A stretch of DNA of 64,000 bases from positions 4,700,001 to 4,764,000 of the forward strand of contig NZ_JAFBCK010000001.1 of assembly GCF_016907695.1 (NCBI RefSeq), read 5' to 3'. The notes under the pieces were generated by a model. That model did not search any database, was not told the DNA's origin, and was given only the letters and a program-made list of their open reading frames with translations. A program made the translations under genes and the position numbers. Positions 17,275 to 24,426 of the stretch are shown in pieces. Numbering within the stretch: position 1 is the stretch's first letter; the number at the start of each line of letters is the position of its first letter. This DNA is from Actinokineospora baliensis. GTDB lineage: Bacteria; Actinomycetota; Actinomycetes; Mycobacteriales; Pseudonocardiaceae.

Positions 17275-17772
17275 TCACTTGCTCTGGTAGATGGAGTCGC
17301 CGCTGTAGTCGTCGGGCTCATCGTCCGGCGGGCGCTGGGTCGGCGGCCTGCGCGGCGGCTGCGGCCGCGCAGGCGGCTCGTCGACCTCCGGCGTGATGTA
17401 GGTCCGCCCGCGCGGGCGCTCCTCGGCGACCGGCTCGGGCAGGTACTCGGTGATGACCCGGTAGGTCTCGGAATCCGTGCCCCCCACCGCGCCGAACGTC
17501 TCCGCGACCAGCACGGCCGCCTGCCGCTGCGCTTGGCGCGCGGTGGCGGTGATCTCGGCGGCGAGTTGGGTGTGCGACAGGCGCATGGCCTCGGGGGTGA
17601 GCTTGAGCTCGGTCAACGCACCGTTGGGCGCCACCGTGACGGTGACCACCCCGTCCTTGGACGTAGCCGTTCCGTGCGCCGTCGCCAGCCCCTCCCGAAC
17701 CACCGCCGCCTTGCGCTGAGCGTCCGCGATCCTCGCGTCGAACTCCCGCATCCACTCGTCGGGCGTCTTCAC
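17275..17772 (-). CDS. YbaB/EbfC-family protein
   Basis: The GTG at 17772, preceded by AGGGGG, gives 165 residues. The first 105 residues follow the YbaB/EbfC fold: a helix (MREFDARIADAQRKAAVV), strands with GTATSKDGVVTVTVAPNGALTELKL, and a second long helix. The C-terminal 55 residues are Pro/Arg/Asp-rich and probably disordered. YbaB-like proteins are frequent first genes of actinobacterial ESX substrate operons. This one begins the three-gene unit with the WXG-like and toxin-like proteins. Its direct role, chaperone or DNA binding, is not shown. Confidence 0.8.
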   Translation of the reverse strand: MKTPDEWMREFDARIADAQRKAAVVREGLATAHGTATSKDGVVTVTVAPNGALTELKLTPEAMRLSHTQLAAEITATARQAQRQAAVLVAETFGAVGGTDSETYRVITEYLPEPVAEERPRGRTYITPEVDEPPARPQPPRRPPTQRPPDDEPDDYSGDSIYQSK

Positions 17773-18155
17773 CTTGATCCCCCTGTACAACAACCGGCGG
17801 CGTGCAGCATCGCACAGCCACCCTCCCGGCGAAGCCAGAATGGCCGCACTCGCCCGTTCAGACGGTGAACCTGGTGTCGGCCAGTGGGATCGCGGGCGTA
17901 CCTGAACTGTGGGCGACGCGGCGAAGCAAGCCGCCAATCGCGCCGCGGCGTGTGGGCGGTTCGTGCCGAAGAATGGGGGGAGTTGCGACGAGTACAGCTT
18001 CGCGACCACGGACGAGGGCGGTTCCGGTGCACGCATCGAGGGGTCCCGTTGAGGGAGCAACGGTGTCAGGGCGGGGCGGTCAGCTCCGGATACGCTAAAG
18101 CCGAGGTCGACCAGGGAGACAGGTTTCTAGTGGTCATCGCCAGTCCGGCCCAGGT
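17773..18155. other. Intergenic region without a convincing gene
   Basis: These 383 bp lie between the YbaB-like gene and the short Nudix gene. Open frames on both strands have low-complexity, Arg-rich translations and no plausible ribosome binding site. The part next to 17772 should hold the promoter of the type VII substrate operon. No tRNA, repeat or clear hairpin was seen. Confidence 0.5.
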
Positions 18156-18425
18156 TTAGTCGAAGTGGCCGAGGTATGCGCCGATGGCCGACACGGCCAG
18201 GCCTGCCTCCTCGGTCACTTCGCGCGCGAGCGCCACGTCGAGCGTCTCGTCCGGTTCGACCTTGCCGCTGGGCAGCTCGTAGATGCGGCCCATGAAGTCG
18301 TCGCCCGGCCGCTTCAGCAGTAGGACGCGCTCCTCGTGGGTGATCACTGCCCCGACCACTAGCTGCTGCACGCCGTCGGCGTCGGCGGTGCTTGCCAGGT
18401 CGATGAGCTGCTGGGTGTCGATCAC
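18156..18425 (-). pseudogene. Short Nudix hydrolase, probably 3' truncated
   Basis: The product is 89 residues and contains an intact Nudix box (GKVEPDETLDVALAREVTEEAGL in pattern: G, E, RE, EE, G at the right spacing). Functional Nudix proteins need about 130-150 residues; this frame ends at YLGHFD followed by TAA, just where the next conserved strand usually begins. The DNA beyond the stop does not restore homology in any frame I checked. It is therefore more likely a decayed gene than a complete enzyme, though a small active protein cannot be excluded. Confidence 0.6.
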
Positions 18426-18558
18426 GTGTCAGATCCCTTTCAGTCAGGGCCGCGCTATTCACACTTCTCCCATCGAGTTGTTTCCCTGCGTGAATAGTGG
18501 AATAGGTCAGCGGTCGAAGGAACTCTGCGGATGTCAACCCCTGTGCTACGTTCCAAGA

Positions 18559-19191
18559 ATGCGCGTAGCGTCGAAGTCGATAAATGTCCCATTTGTCAGG
18601 GCGCTGGCCGCGGGTGCGGTGGCGGTGTCGTTGTTCACGCCGGGGGCGGTCGCGGAGGCGGCCGGGCCGCAGTACCGCGGGGTCTACGAGTGCGCGGGCC
18701 CGTCGATCGACCGGTACCAGCAGTGGCTGGCCTCCGGCGAGGGCACCACTGTCCCGGCCACCGGCAGTCTGCTCGTCCGCGAAGGCCGCGGCTACGCCGC
18801 CAAGGTCACCTTCCTCAAGGACGAGTGGCACGTCGCCGTGGTCTGGCTGGGAAACCAGTTCGAGGCGCAGGCCGACCTGTCGGAGTCGTCCGGGTTCTGG
18901 ATGACCTACAGCGCCACCGACGACCTCTACCTCCAACTCCGCCCCGCCTCGCACTGGAGCGGTGGCGACAAGTGGCTGACCAAGGTCCCGGCCACCGGCG
19001 GCAAACGGGTCACGAAGTTCTTCAGCTTCGCCGCGGACAACTGGACCTGGCTCCCCGAACTCGGCCAGCCTTCCTACTCCTTCGCTTCCGCCCTGGCCGC
19101 GGCCCGTGGTTTCGTCTTCGTCGGCAAGACCGCCAACAAGCTCGACTTCCGCGGCCTCCGCATCGACGGCTACCAACCGCCCTGCCGCTGA
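18559..19191 (+). CDS. Secreted protein of unknown function, 210 aa
   Basis: The ATG at 18559 begins a signal peptide: a basic start (MRVASKSINVPFVR), a hydrophobic core (ALAAGAVAVSLFTPGAVA) and a probable AEA-A cleavage. The mature domain of about 175 residues has many Trp/Tyr residues and two cysteines (YECAGP and the terminal PPCR), which could pair. No family is recognised. The 3' end is overlapped on the other strand by the reading frame of the S1-like gene. No strong ribosome binding site is visible, so a nearby alternative start is possible. Confidence 0.65.
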   Translation: MRVASKSINVPFVRALAAGAVAVSLFTPGAVAEAAGPQYRGVYECAGPSIDRYQQWLASGEGTTVPATGSLLVREGRGYAAKVTFLKDEWHVAVVWLGNQFEAQADLSESSGFWMTYSATDDLYLQLRPASHWSGGDKWLTKVPATGGKRVTKFFSFAADNWTWLPELGQPSYSFASALAAARGFVFVGKTANKLDFRGLRIDGYQPPCR

Positions 19192-19474
19192 TCGCTACCC
19201 GACGAATGGTCCGACCCCACTCCTCTGCTGCCATCGCCACGTACACCGGCATCGCCGCGACCCGGATTCGGTCGTCCCGCGTCGTGTACCCCAGCACCAC
19301 ACACCGCAGCCGCCGCCCTACCTCCGGCCACGGTTCGCCGTCGGGCCGGTCCGTGATGTGGGCGTGGGCCACGAACCCGGGCTCCCCGTCCTCGGACTCC
19401 ACGATGAGCCCGTACGACGCGTGCCGCTCCACCGTGCAGTGGACGACGTCGAACCTCTTGTGCGCCCGCGTCAC
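19022..19474 (-). CDS. Small S1-like RNA-binding domain protein with unclear C-terminus
   Basis: Residues 1-85 look like an OB/S1 fold: VHCTVERHASYGLIVES, GEPGFVAHAHITDRP and WPEVGRRLRCVVLGY, with strand-turn spacing typical of S1 domains. Beyond residue 90 the translation becomes Arg/Gly-rich and lies antisense to the end of the secreted-protein gene (18559-19191), so it may not represent real protein. A natural stop seems to be missing; a frameshift near 19200 is one explanation. The N-terminal domain is fairly convincing, but the annotated end is not. Confidence 0.5.
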   Translation of the reverse strand: MTRAHKRFDVVHCTVERHASYGLIVESEDGEPGFVAHAHITDRPDGEPWPEVGRRLRCVVLGYTTRDDRIRVAAMPVYVAMAAEEWGRTIRRVAISGRAVGSRRCGGRGSRACWRSCRRRRNHGPRPGRKRRSRKAGRVRGARSSCPRRS

Positions 19475-19536
19475 GGGAACCGCGCCCCACTCGTTGTCAC
19501 GTCCCGATTATCCCCGTGGACAGCGAACAACGCCCT

Positions 19537-19566
19537 CGTCCCGCCCGGGAATCCCCGGGCGGGACG
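19537..19566. terminator. 13-bp perfect hairpin downstream of the HAF-like gene
   Basis: CGTCCCGCCCGGG (19537-19549) pairs perfectly with CCCGGGCGGGACG (19554-19566) over a 4-base loop, 12 bp past the stop at 19579 on the minus strand. No U-tract follows, which is usual for high-GC actinomycete terminators. Confidence 0.65.
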
Positions 19567-19578
19567 CGAGCTGTCTGA

Positions 19579-20736
19579 TCAGCGCCAGAGCACGCCGCGG
19601 GTGACGACCCCCGGGTAGGTGATGCTGCCCATGATGAACCCGTTCGCCGTGAGCTGCCTGGCGTACACCTTGGTCGCACCGCTGGCCGCAGGCGACAGGG
19701 GTAGGGTCGTGGCGTTGCCCGCCGGGTCCCACACGATCGCGCGGACCAGCGGGGACAGGTTCTGGAAGCCCACGCTCGTGCCGAGTTCGTCGACGTCGGT
19801 CGCGGAGGAGTTTCCGCCGCCCGCCTGCGTGGCCAGCACCTGCGGAATCCCCTGCGGAGTCCACCGAACCGCAGAGATGTTGCCGCCGCTCTTTATGTAG
19901 GTACCCGCGATGTTCTGGTTCTCGGTCACCGCCGCCGCGCCGTTGCTCCAACTGGTGTCGTCGGGCGCGCCCAGCGAGGTGATGGTGTCGTCGAGGTTCC
20001 AGCGCACCGCGAACCCGTCGGAGCTCCCGACCGCGATCCCGCTCTCGTTGACGTCGGAGATCGTGTCGACGCTGCCCTCGAGCACCGTGGGCAGCACCCG
20101 CACCGCACCGTCGGGTGCCCACAGCACGGCACGCGTGCCGATCTCGTCCTGCGGGGTCGCCCGCCCCCAGACGATCCCGCCGTCGGTGATCCCGTCCGCG
20201 GCGACGCCCCGGTACCCCGCAGGCACCGCCAGCCTGCTGATCTGCCCGTTCCGGTCCCACCGGACCGCGTTGCGCCACCCGATTTCCAGGTTCCCGGACG
20301 CCCCGACCACGACCCCCGCCCGGTTGACCGCGATGGCGCGGCTGCTGTTGTCCTCGGGCAGCACACCGAGGTCCTGCGGTACCGGCCCGTCCCACCGAGT
20401 TGCCCGCCACAACCCGCTGTACTCCTGCGCCTCACCCACCACGACCCCGGCGTCGTTGACCGAGTTCGCCCGGCTCCGCTCCCCACCCAACGTCCCGAGG
20501 TCAACCGGCGTCGAGTTCCCGTCCCACCGCACAGCCCGCCGCGCCGTTCGGTCGGACCCCGAGCTGTACCCGACCACGACCCCGCTCGCGTTCACATCCG
20601 TCGCCAGACTCGCCCGATCTCCGGGCAGCGGAGCCAACTCCACATACGAGTACTCCCGCCCAGCCGCCTCAGCGACCCCAGGCACCAACCCCACCGCCAC
20701 CACGGCGACGGTCATCGCCAACAAACTCCTGCGCAC
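19579..20736 (-). CDS. Secreted HAF-repeat-like beta-propeller protein, homologue of 5281-6468
   Basis: The GTG at 20736 has AGGGGGAAGG upstream and begins a signal peptide (RRSLLAMTVAVVAVGLVPG, cleavage near AEAAG); total 385 residues. The mature part repeats the pattern V-N-x-x-G-V-V-V-G followed by R-A-V-R/x-W-D, for example VNDAGVVVGEAQ, VNRAGVVVGASG and VNESGIAVGSSD. These are HAF-type extracellular repeats predicting a propeller. It shares repeat style and length with the protein at 5281-6468, so the two are probably old paralogues. No neighbour suggests a function. Confidence 0.75.
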   Translation of the reverse strand: MRRSLLAMTVAVVAVGLVPGVAEAAGREYSYVELAPLPGDRASLATDVNASGVVVGYSSGSDRTARRAVRWDGNSTPVDLGTLGGERSRANSVNDAGVVVGEAQEYSGLWRATRWDGPVPQDLGVLPEDNSSRAIAVNRAGVVVGASGNLEIGWRNAVRWDRNGQISRLAVPAGYRGVAADGITDGGIVWGRATPQDEIGTRAVLWAPDGAVRVLPTVLEGSVDTISDVNESGIAVGSSDGFAVRWNLDDTITSLGAPDDTSWSNGAAAVTENQNIAGTYIKSGGNISAVRWTPQGIPQVLATQAGGGNSSATDVDELGTSVGFQNLSPLVRAIVWDPAGNATTLPLSPAASGATKVYARQLTANGFIMGSITYPGVVTRGVLWR

Positions 20737-21233
20737 GACAAACCCCTTCCCCCTCAACTGGTCACCGACGAGGAGCAGGGTTTCGTCCTTTTCCTGGCAG
20801 TACCAGGGCATTGCGACCCGATACACGCTGTTCCCTTTGGCCGCCAACATTCTCCACCGAATAGTCGCGTGGTTTGCTGAGGGCCATTGTGGACTGTGCG
20901 AACCCGGGCGGGTTCCCTGGTTGCCGCAATCCGAACAAGAAGCGTCCATCCGGGAACACCCCAGGACCGGGTGGTCCGAGCCCAGCCAGGACCACGCCAC
21001 CGATCGGACGCACGACCACGCCTACCGCAGTTGGACAACGAAGAGACCGAGGTCTATACCACGCATGGCGTGCACGGCGCCCCGATCTCACGTGAAGTCC
21101 TGCTAGCGGCAGCGGGCGTCCTCGACCATGGCCAGGTTGATGGCGGCGGGGACTGCAGCACCGCCGAGAGGACTATGGGATCACCAGAGAATCGCAAGCC
21201 CCACCGTCGCTCGCCGTATTCGTCTCGGGATGG
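20737..21233. other. Intergenic region with a possible relic CRISPR-like repeat
   Basis: About 500 bp lie between the HAF-like gene and the end of cas6e, with no convincing gene. At 21155-21198 the sequence starts GCAGCACCG and ends GAGAATCGCAAG, echoing both ends of the 9.6-kb array repeat (GCAGCACCG...GAGGATCGCAAC) but with a longer middle of 44 bp in total. It may be a decayed repeat or chance. No cas1 or cas2 is present here. Confidence 0.35.
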
Positions 21234-21884
21234 CTATTCCTGGGCTAGGGGAGCCACGGACAGAAGACCGCAGCCGTAGGAGCGGGCTTTGCCGATGCCG
21301 GTGAGGATGGCGGTGCGGGTGGCGTCGGGGTCGGTGATGGTGGCGGTGCCCTCGAAACGGGTGGCTCCGTGCTTTAGGCGCTGGTCGCCGTCGCGGCGTC
21401 CGGTGAGCAAGGTTTCCTCGTTGAGCAGCACAGACTGGGTGACCAACCCGGCATCTGTGGAACGTCGCTGCCACCACAGCAGCGCGTCCTCTCCGCGCAG
21501 CCAGCGGCGTTGCTTCTTCCCGTCGGGGGTTGTGTGGATGGCGACGGGGTTGGCGACGATGCGGTAGCGGACGGAGAGGTTGTGGTCGAGTCGGTTGAGC
21601 AGACCAGTGAGGGGGATCGAGTCGACGATGGCGTAGTCGGTGGGCAGTTGGTCGGGGTCGGGGGGTAGGTCGGCTTGGACGAGCGCCACGGTGCTGCCGT
21701 TGTTCTGTTCGACGCGGTAGAGCACGTTGGCGGTGGACCTGCGGTGGTCCCCTTGGAGGCTGGGGAATAGGTCCAGCACGCGCCTGTGCATACGGTGCAC
21801 GTCCCTCAGATCACGCGCCACTTCTCGGTGGCGCGAGTTGAGGCGTAGACGGATCAGCGTTGTACTAGGGGTGGAGTTGGTCAT
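21234..21884 (-). CDS. cas6e: Type I-E crRNA endoribonuclease Cas6e (CasE)
   Basis: The 216-residue product opens with a ferredoxin-like strand (TTLIRLRLNSRH) and the helix RDVHRMHRRVLDLFP that carries the conserved histidine of Cas6e. It ends with the Gly-rich loop GIGKARSYGCGLLSVAPL diagnostic of Cas6/CasE. It cleaves pre-crRNA in the repeat and stays on the 3' hairpin in Cascade. It is the last gene of the operon and overlaps cas5e by 20 bp. The I-E repeat at 29570-29656 is its natural substrate; whether it can also process the divergent 9.6-kb repeats is unknown. Confidence 0.92.
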   Translation of the reverse strand: MTNSTPSTTLIRLRLNSRHREVARDLRDVHRMHRRVLDLFPSLQGDHRRSTANVLYRVEQNNGSTVALVQADLPPDPDQLPTDYAIVDSIPLTGLLNRLDHNLSVRYRIVANPVAIHTTPDGKKQRRWLRGEDALLWWQRRSTDAGLVTQSVLLNEETLLTGRRDGDQRLKHGATRFEGTATITDPDATRTAILTGIGKARSYGCGLLSVAPLAQE

Positions 21885-22635
21885 CTGGACTCCTCAGAGC
21901 GGTGGTGAGCGCGTCGAGGTAGGCGCCCCCGTAACCCGCGCAGAGGGTGGCGGGAAGCGCGCGGCGGTAGCGGTGAACGGTTCGGGTGCGGTAGGCGCGG
22001 TCGATGGCGTGGAAGGTTTGTGGGTCGTCGGGGACCTCCTCGCTGTGGTTGTTGTGGCCGAAAGGGGCGGTCTCACTGATGAAGTCGACGTCCACTTCGT
22101 TGCCTTCGCGCGGTTTGGCGCGTGCCAAGGGCAGCAGGGTCTCCAGCCATTCCGTGCCGTTGTCGACCCTGGCCAACAGCATCGGTCCATCCGGTGGACA
22201 CGATCGGCGCCCGAGGTAGCCAGCCCAGTGAGGTCGGCGAAGTGCGACCTCGATCTCGTCGAGGAGCGCTGGATCCCTGCTGCCGAGGGCGACGGTGAAC
22301 ACGGCGTCGGCCAGGTAGTGCCGGTTGCTCACAACCGTGCCCTTCCCCTGCGGTCGGTAACCGCCTGAGGAGATCGGAACGGTCTGGTTCGCGGGACGTC
22401 CTCCGCCGACGGTGTGGAAGTCGACCAGTTGCTGGCCGGGGCGGTCTACGCGGACGTCGAGGTGCAGTGGGCGGTAGCGGGTCAAGTCTTCGCCGCGTGA
22501 ACGGTGCTGGGCGGCGGCGATGATCCCGATGATGCCCGAGCGCGTTGGATACGTGTTGGTATCGCGCTCGTTCCACGGCGAGTGAGTTCCCCAGGACTGC
22601 AGTGGGCCACCGAAGCGGAGCAGGAGCACGCTCAC
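21865..22635 (-). CDS. cas5e: Type I-E Cascade subunit Cas5e (CasD)
   Basis: This 256-residue RAMP protein begins MSVLLLRFGGPLQSWGT, the standard Cas5e opening, followed by NTYPTRSGIIGIIAAAQH, the conserved P-T-x-S-G-x-x-G-x-L/I-A-A-A motif. The rest matches the length and Gly/Pro pattern of CasD. It binds the 5' handle of the crRNA at the base of Cascade. Its start overlaps the cas7e stop by four bases and its end overlaps cas6e, so translation is coupled through the operon. Confidence 0.93.
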   Translation of the reverse strand: MSVLLLRFGGPLQSWGTHSPWNERDTNTYPTRSGIIGIIAAAQHRSRGEDLTRYRPLHLDVRVDRPGQQLVDFHTVGGGRPANQTVPISSGGYRPQGKGTVVSNRHYLADAVFTVALGSRDPALLDEIEVALRRPHWAGYLGRRSCPPDGPMLLARVDNGTEWLETLLPLARAKPREGNEVDVDFISETAPFGHNNHSEEVPDDPQTFHAIDRAYRTRTVHRYRRALPATLCAGYGGAYLDALTTALRSPDDQLHP

Positions 22636-23837
22636 GCTGCTGCTCCGGCGTGGTTCATCGCCTCGGTGATGAGGTTGTGCAGGCTCTCGTACCGTTCGCC
22701 CAGTGCGGTGTGGGCATCTGCGTCGATGCCCGCGTGGCCGTGCCAGACCAGTTCCTCGGTGCCGATGAAGGCGTGCAGTCGGTGGGCGTAGTCGGCCAGC
22801 TGTCGCCGTGAAGGTTCGGCGTAGCCACCCCCGTCCGCGTAGCGTGCGGGCTTCTCGAACGCCGCGGCCAACGACAGTGGCTGGTGGCGTACTGCGATGT
22901 GGACGAGGTCGGGTCGCGTGACCGCGCCGGTAGTGCGCTGCTTCCCGCTGGGCATCGCGGTGCAGAAGGCCCGCAAGTAGGTGTCGATCGTGCGCAGTGC
23001 GTCTTCGGCGGAACCGACGTTGGTCACCAAGTCGGTGATGTTGACGCTGCTGTACCGGTAGAACACCCCCGACGTGAACTCGGCGGTGCTCAAGTGACCA
23101 GAGCCGCTGTTCTGCGCGCGGTCGTCGACGGCGGTGAAGAAGTCATAGTCGACCGCGGTCTCGTGGGTCGTGAAAGCGTGCGCGAACAGTACGGCGCCGT
23201 CCACCTCGTGCCCGGGCATCTCGGCCAGCATGCGGCCCAGCAGGTTGATCGTGGGTGAGCGGCGCCGCAGGATCTCACTGACAGACTCCGCGGGTAGCAC
23301 GACCGCCGCCTTGTCCTGCTTCTTCTTCCCACCTTTCGCCTTGCCCTTGCCGGTAGGCGTGGTTTCAGCGTTCTCTGCCTTCTTGTCCTCAAGCTGCGGC
23401 AGGGCGGTGGCCTCGATCTCGGCCCGATGTGTCTCACATAGGTCTGCCAGCTCTGCCAGGGTCACGGTGGGGATCCAGAACAGCACTCTGGATAGGTCCG
23501 TGATCTCGTCCGGAGTGACGCCGCCCTGCTTGCTGTCGGCGCGCTTGGCCACCGCGTCGGCGCTGAACATCACCGCACGGCCGCCCTTGCGCGCGTTGTC
23601 AGCGTCCCACCCCCGCTGTTCGAGCAGCTCGGCGACCGCACCTGCCACCCCGCGGGTTCGGATGGTCGTCTCGCCCAGTTGCTTCTCCACCTCAAAGCGG
23701 ACAGCCCGCTTCCACGACTGGCTCGACACCCGTGTTCGGGTCTTGCCCCCGTAAACGGTCTCCTTTGGCGAGCCGAGAGCATCGCGGTTGAGGTTGCTGT
23801 ACGGAACGGACTGCAACGCGTGGATGTCTATGTGCAC
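22632..23837 (-). CDS. cas7e: Type I-E Cascade backbone Cas7e (CasC/Cse4)
   Basis: The GTG at 23837 is chosen because family members start with x-V/I-D-I-H-A/V-L-Q; the product is 401 residues. Diagnostic stretches are IHALQSVPYSNLNRD, SPKETVYGG and RTRVSSQSWKRAVR, then FAHAFTTHE and a Gly-rich thumb. Six copies coat the crRNA spacer in Cascade. Between about residues 160 and 190 there is a Lys/Glu/Thr-rich insertion (EDKKAENAETT, GKGKAKGGKKKQDK) that looks disordered and is unusually basic. The gene sits between cse2 (49-bp gap) and cas5e (4-bp overlap). Confidence 0.93.
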   Translation of the reverse strand: MHIDIHALQSVPYSNLNRDALGSPKETVYGGKTRTRVSSQSWKRAVRFEVEKQLGETTIRTRGVAGAVAELLEQRGWDADNARKGGRAVMFSADAVAKRADSKQGGVTPDEITDLSRVLFWIPTVTLAELADLCETHRAEIEATALPQLEDKKAENAETTPTGKGKAKGGKKKQDKAAVVLPAESVSEILRRRSPTINLLGRMLAEMPGHEVDGAVLFAHAFTTHETAVDYDFFTAVDDRAQNSGSGHLSTAEFTSGVFYRYSSVNITDLVTNVGSAEDALRTIDTYLRAFCTAMPSGKQRTTGAVTRPDLVHIAVRHQPLSLAAAFEKPARYADGGGYAEPSRRQLADYAHRLHAFIGTEELVWHGHAGIDADAHTALGERYESLHNLITEAMNHAGAAA

Positions 23838-23886
23838 TGGAAGAACCTTTCGCAGCGGAACGGACTGGACGGGCAACGTCGTGGGC

Positions 23887-24426
23887 TCAGCGGTCGCCGC
23901 CGCCTGGGAGCGAGAGGTAGTAGCTCTGGAGCCAGCGTTTGCGGACGACCGATTGTTGACCGGGCCAGACGATCAGGTCACGAAGCAGGGCGGTGAAATC
24001 GACTGGTACCCGGGCCTGACGCAGCGGAACCACGACGTGGACCACCCGTCTGCACACTGTCTCGGCTGTCTGCCTTCCCACTAGATGCACGAGCTTCTCC
24101 GTGGTGGAGGCAGCGATGTGCTTGTCCTCACTCGCTTTGGCCAGGGATGCGCCCAAGTTGCGTGGAGGACTGTCCGGCCGTGCTCCCTCCGGAAAGTGCG
24201 CCATGAGCGAGGCCACTGTGTACACGCATCGCTCACGATGGCCTGAAGTGTCGTTGCGGCAGAACCTGGCCAGATAGCGGTGCATCGGATCGCACTGGCG
24301 GTGCTCAGGGGGGCGGCTCAATCCCGAACGCAGAGCCGTCCTGATCGCTGGGTTCGGGAGATAGTCCTCGACCAACGTGGCCACCACGTCGGACGCGAAC
24401 TCGCGCAACGGCTTCTCGGGCATCAC
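23887..24426 (-). CDS. cse2: Type I-E Cascade small subunit Cse2 (CasB)
   Basis: The 179-residue, helix-rich, Arg-rich protein fits CasB in size and position. Recognisable features are MHRYLARFCRNDTSGHRE, the ASLMAHFPEG turn, the N-x-G-x-S/A-L-A motif (RNLGASLAKA), and FTALLRDLIVWPGQ near the end. The GTG at 24426 overlaps the cse1 stop by four bases; an ATG three bases later is an alternative. Cse2 forms the belly dimer that stabilises the displaced DNA strand in Cascade. Confidence 0.88.
   Translation of the reverse strand: MMPEKPLREFASDVVATLVEDYLPNPAIRTALRSGLSRPPEHRQCDPMHRYLARFCRNDTSGHRERCVYTVASLMAHFPEGARPDSPPRNLGASLAKASEDKHIAASTTEKLVHLVGRQTAETVCRRVVHVVVPLRQARVPVDFTALLRDLIVWPGQQSVVRKRWLQSYYLSLPGGGDR

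Noticed and set aside
21048..21064. DasR-like operator (GGTCTATACCAC) between HAF gene and cas6e
   Set aside because: Resembles the dre consensus in its centre, but the outer bases differ and it is about 300 bp from any start codon, with no chitin or GlcNAc gene next to it.
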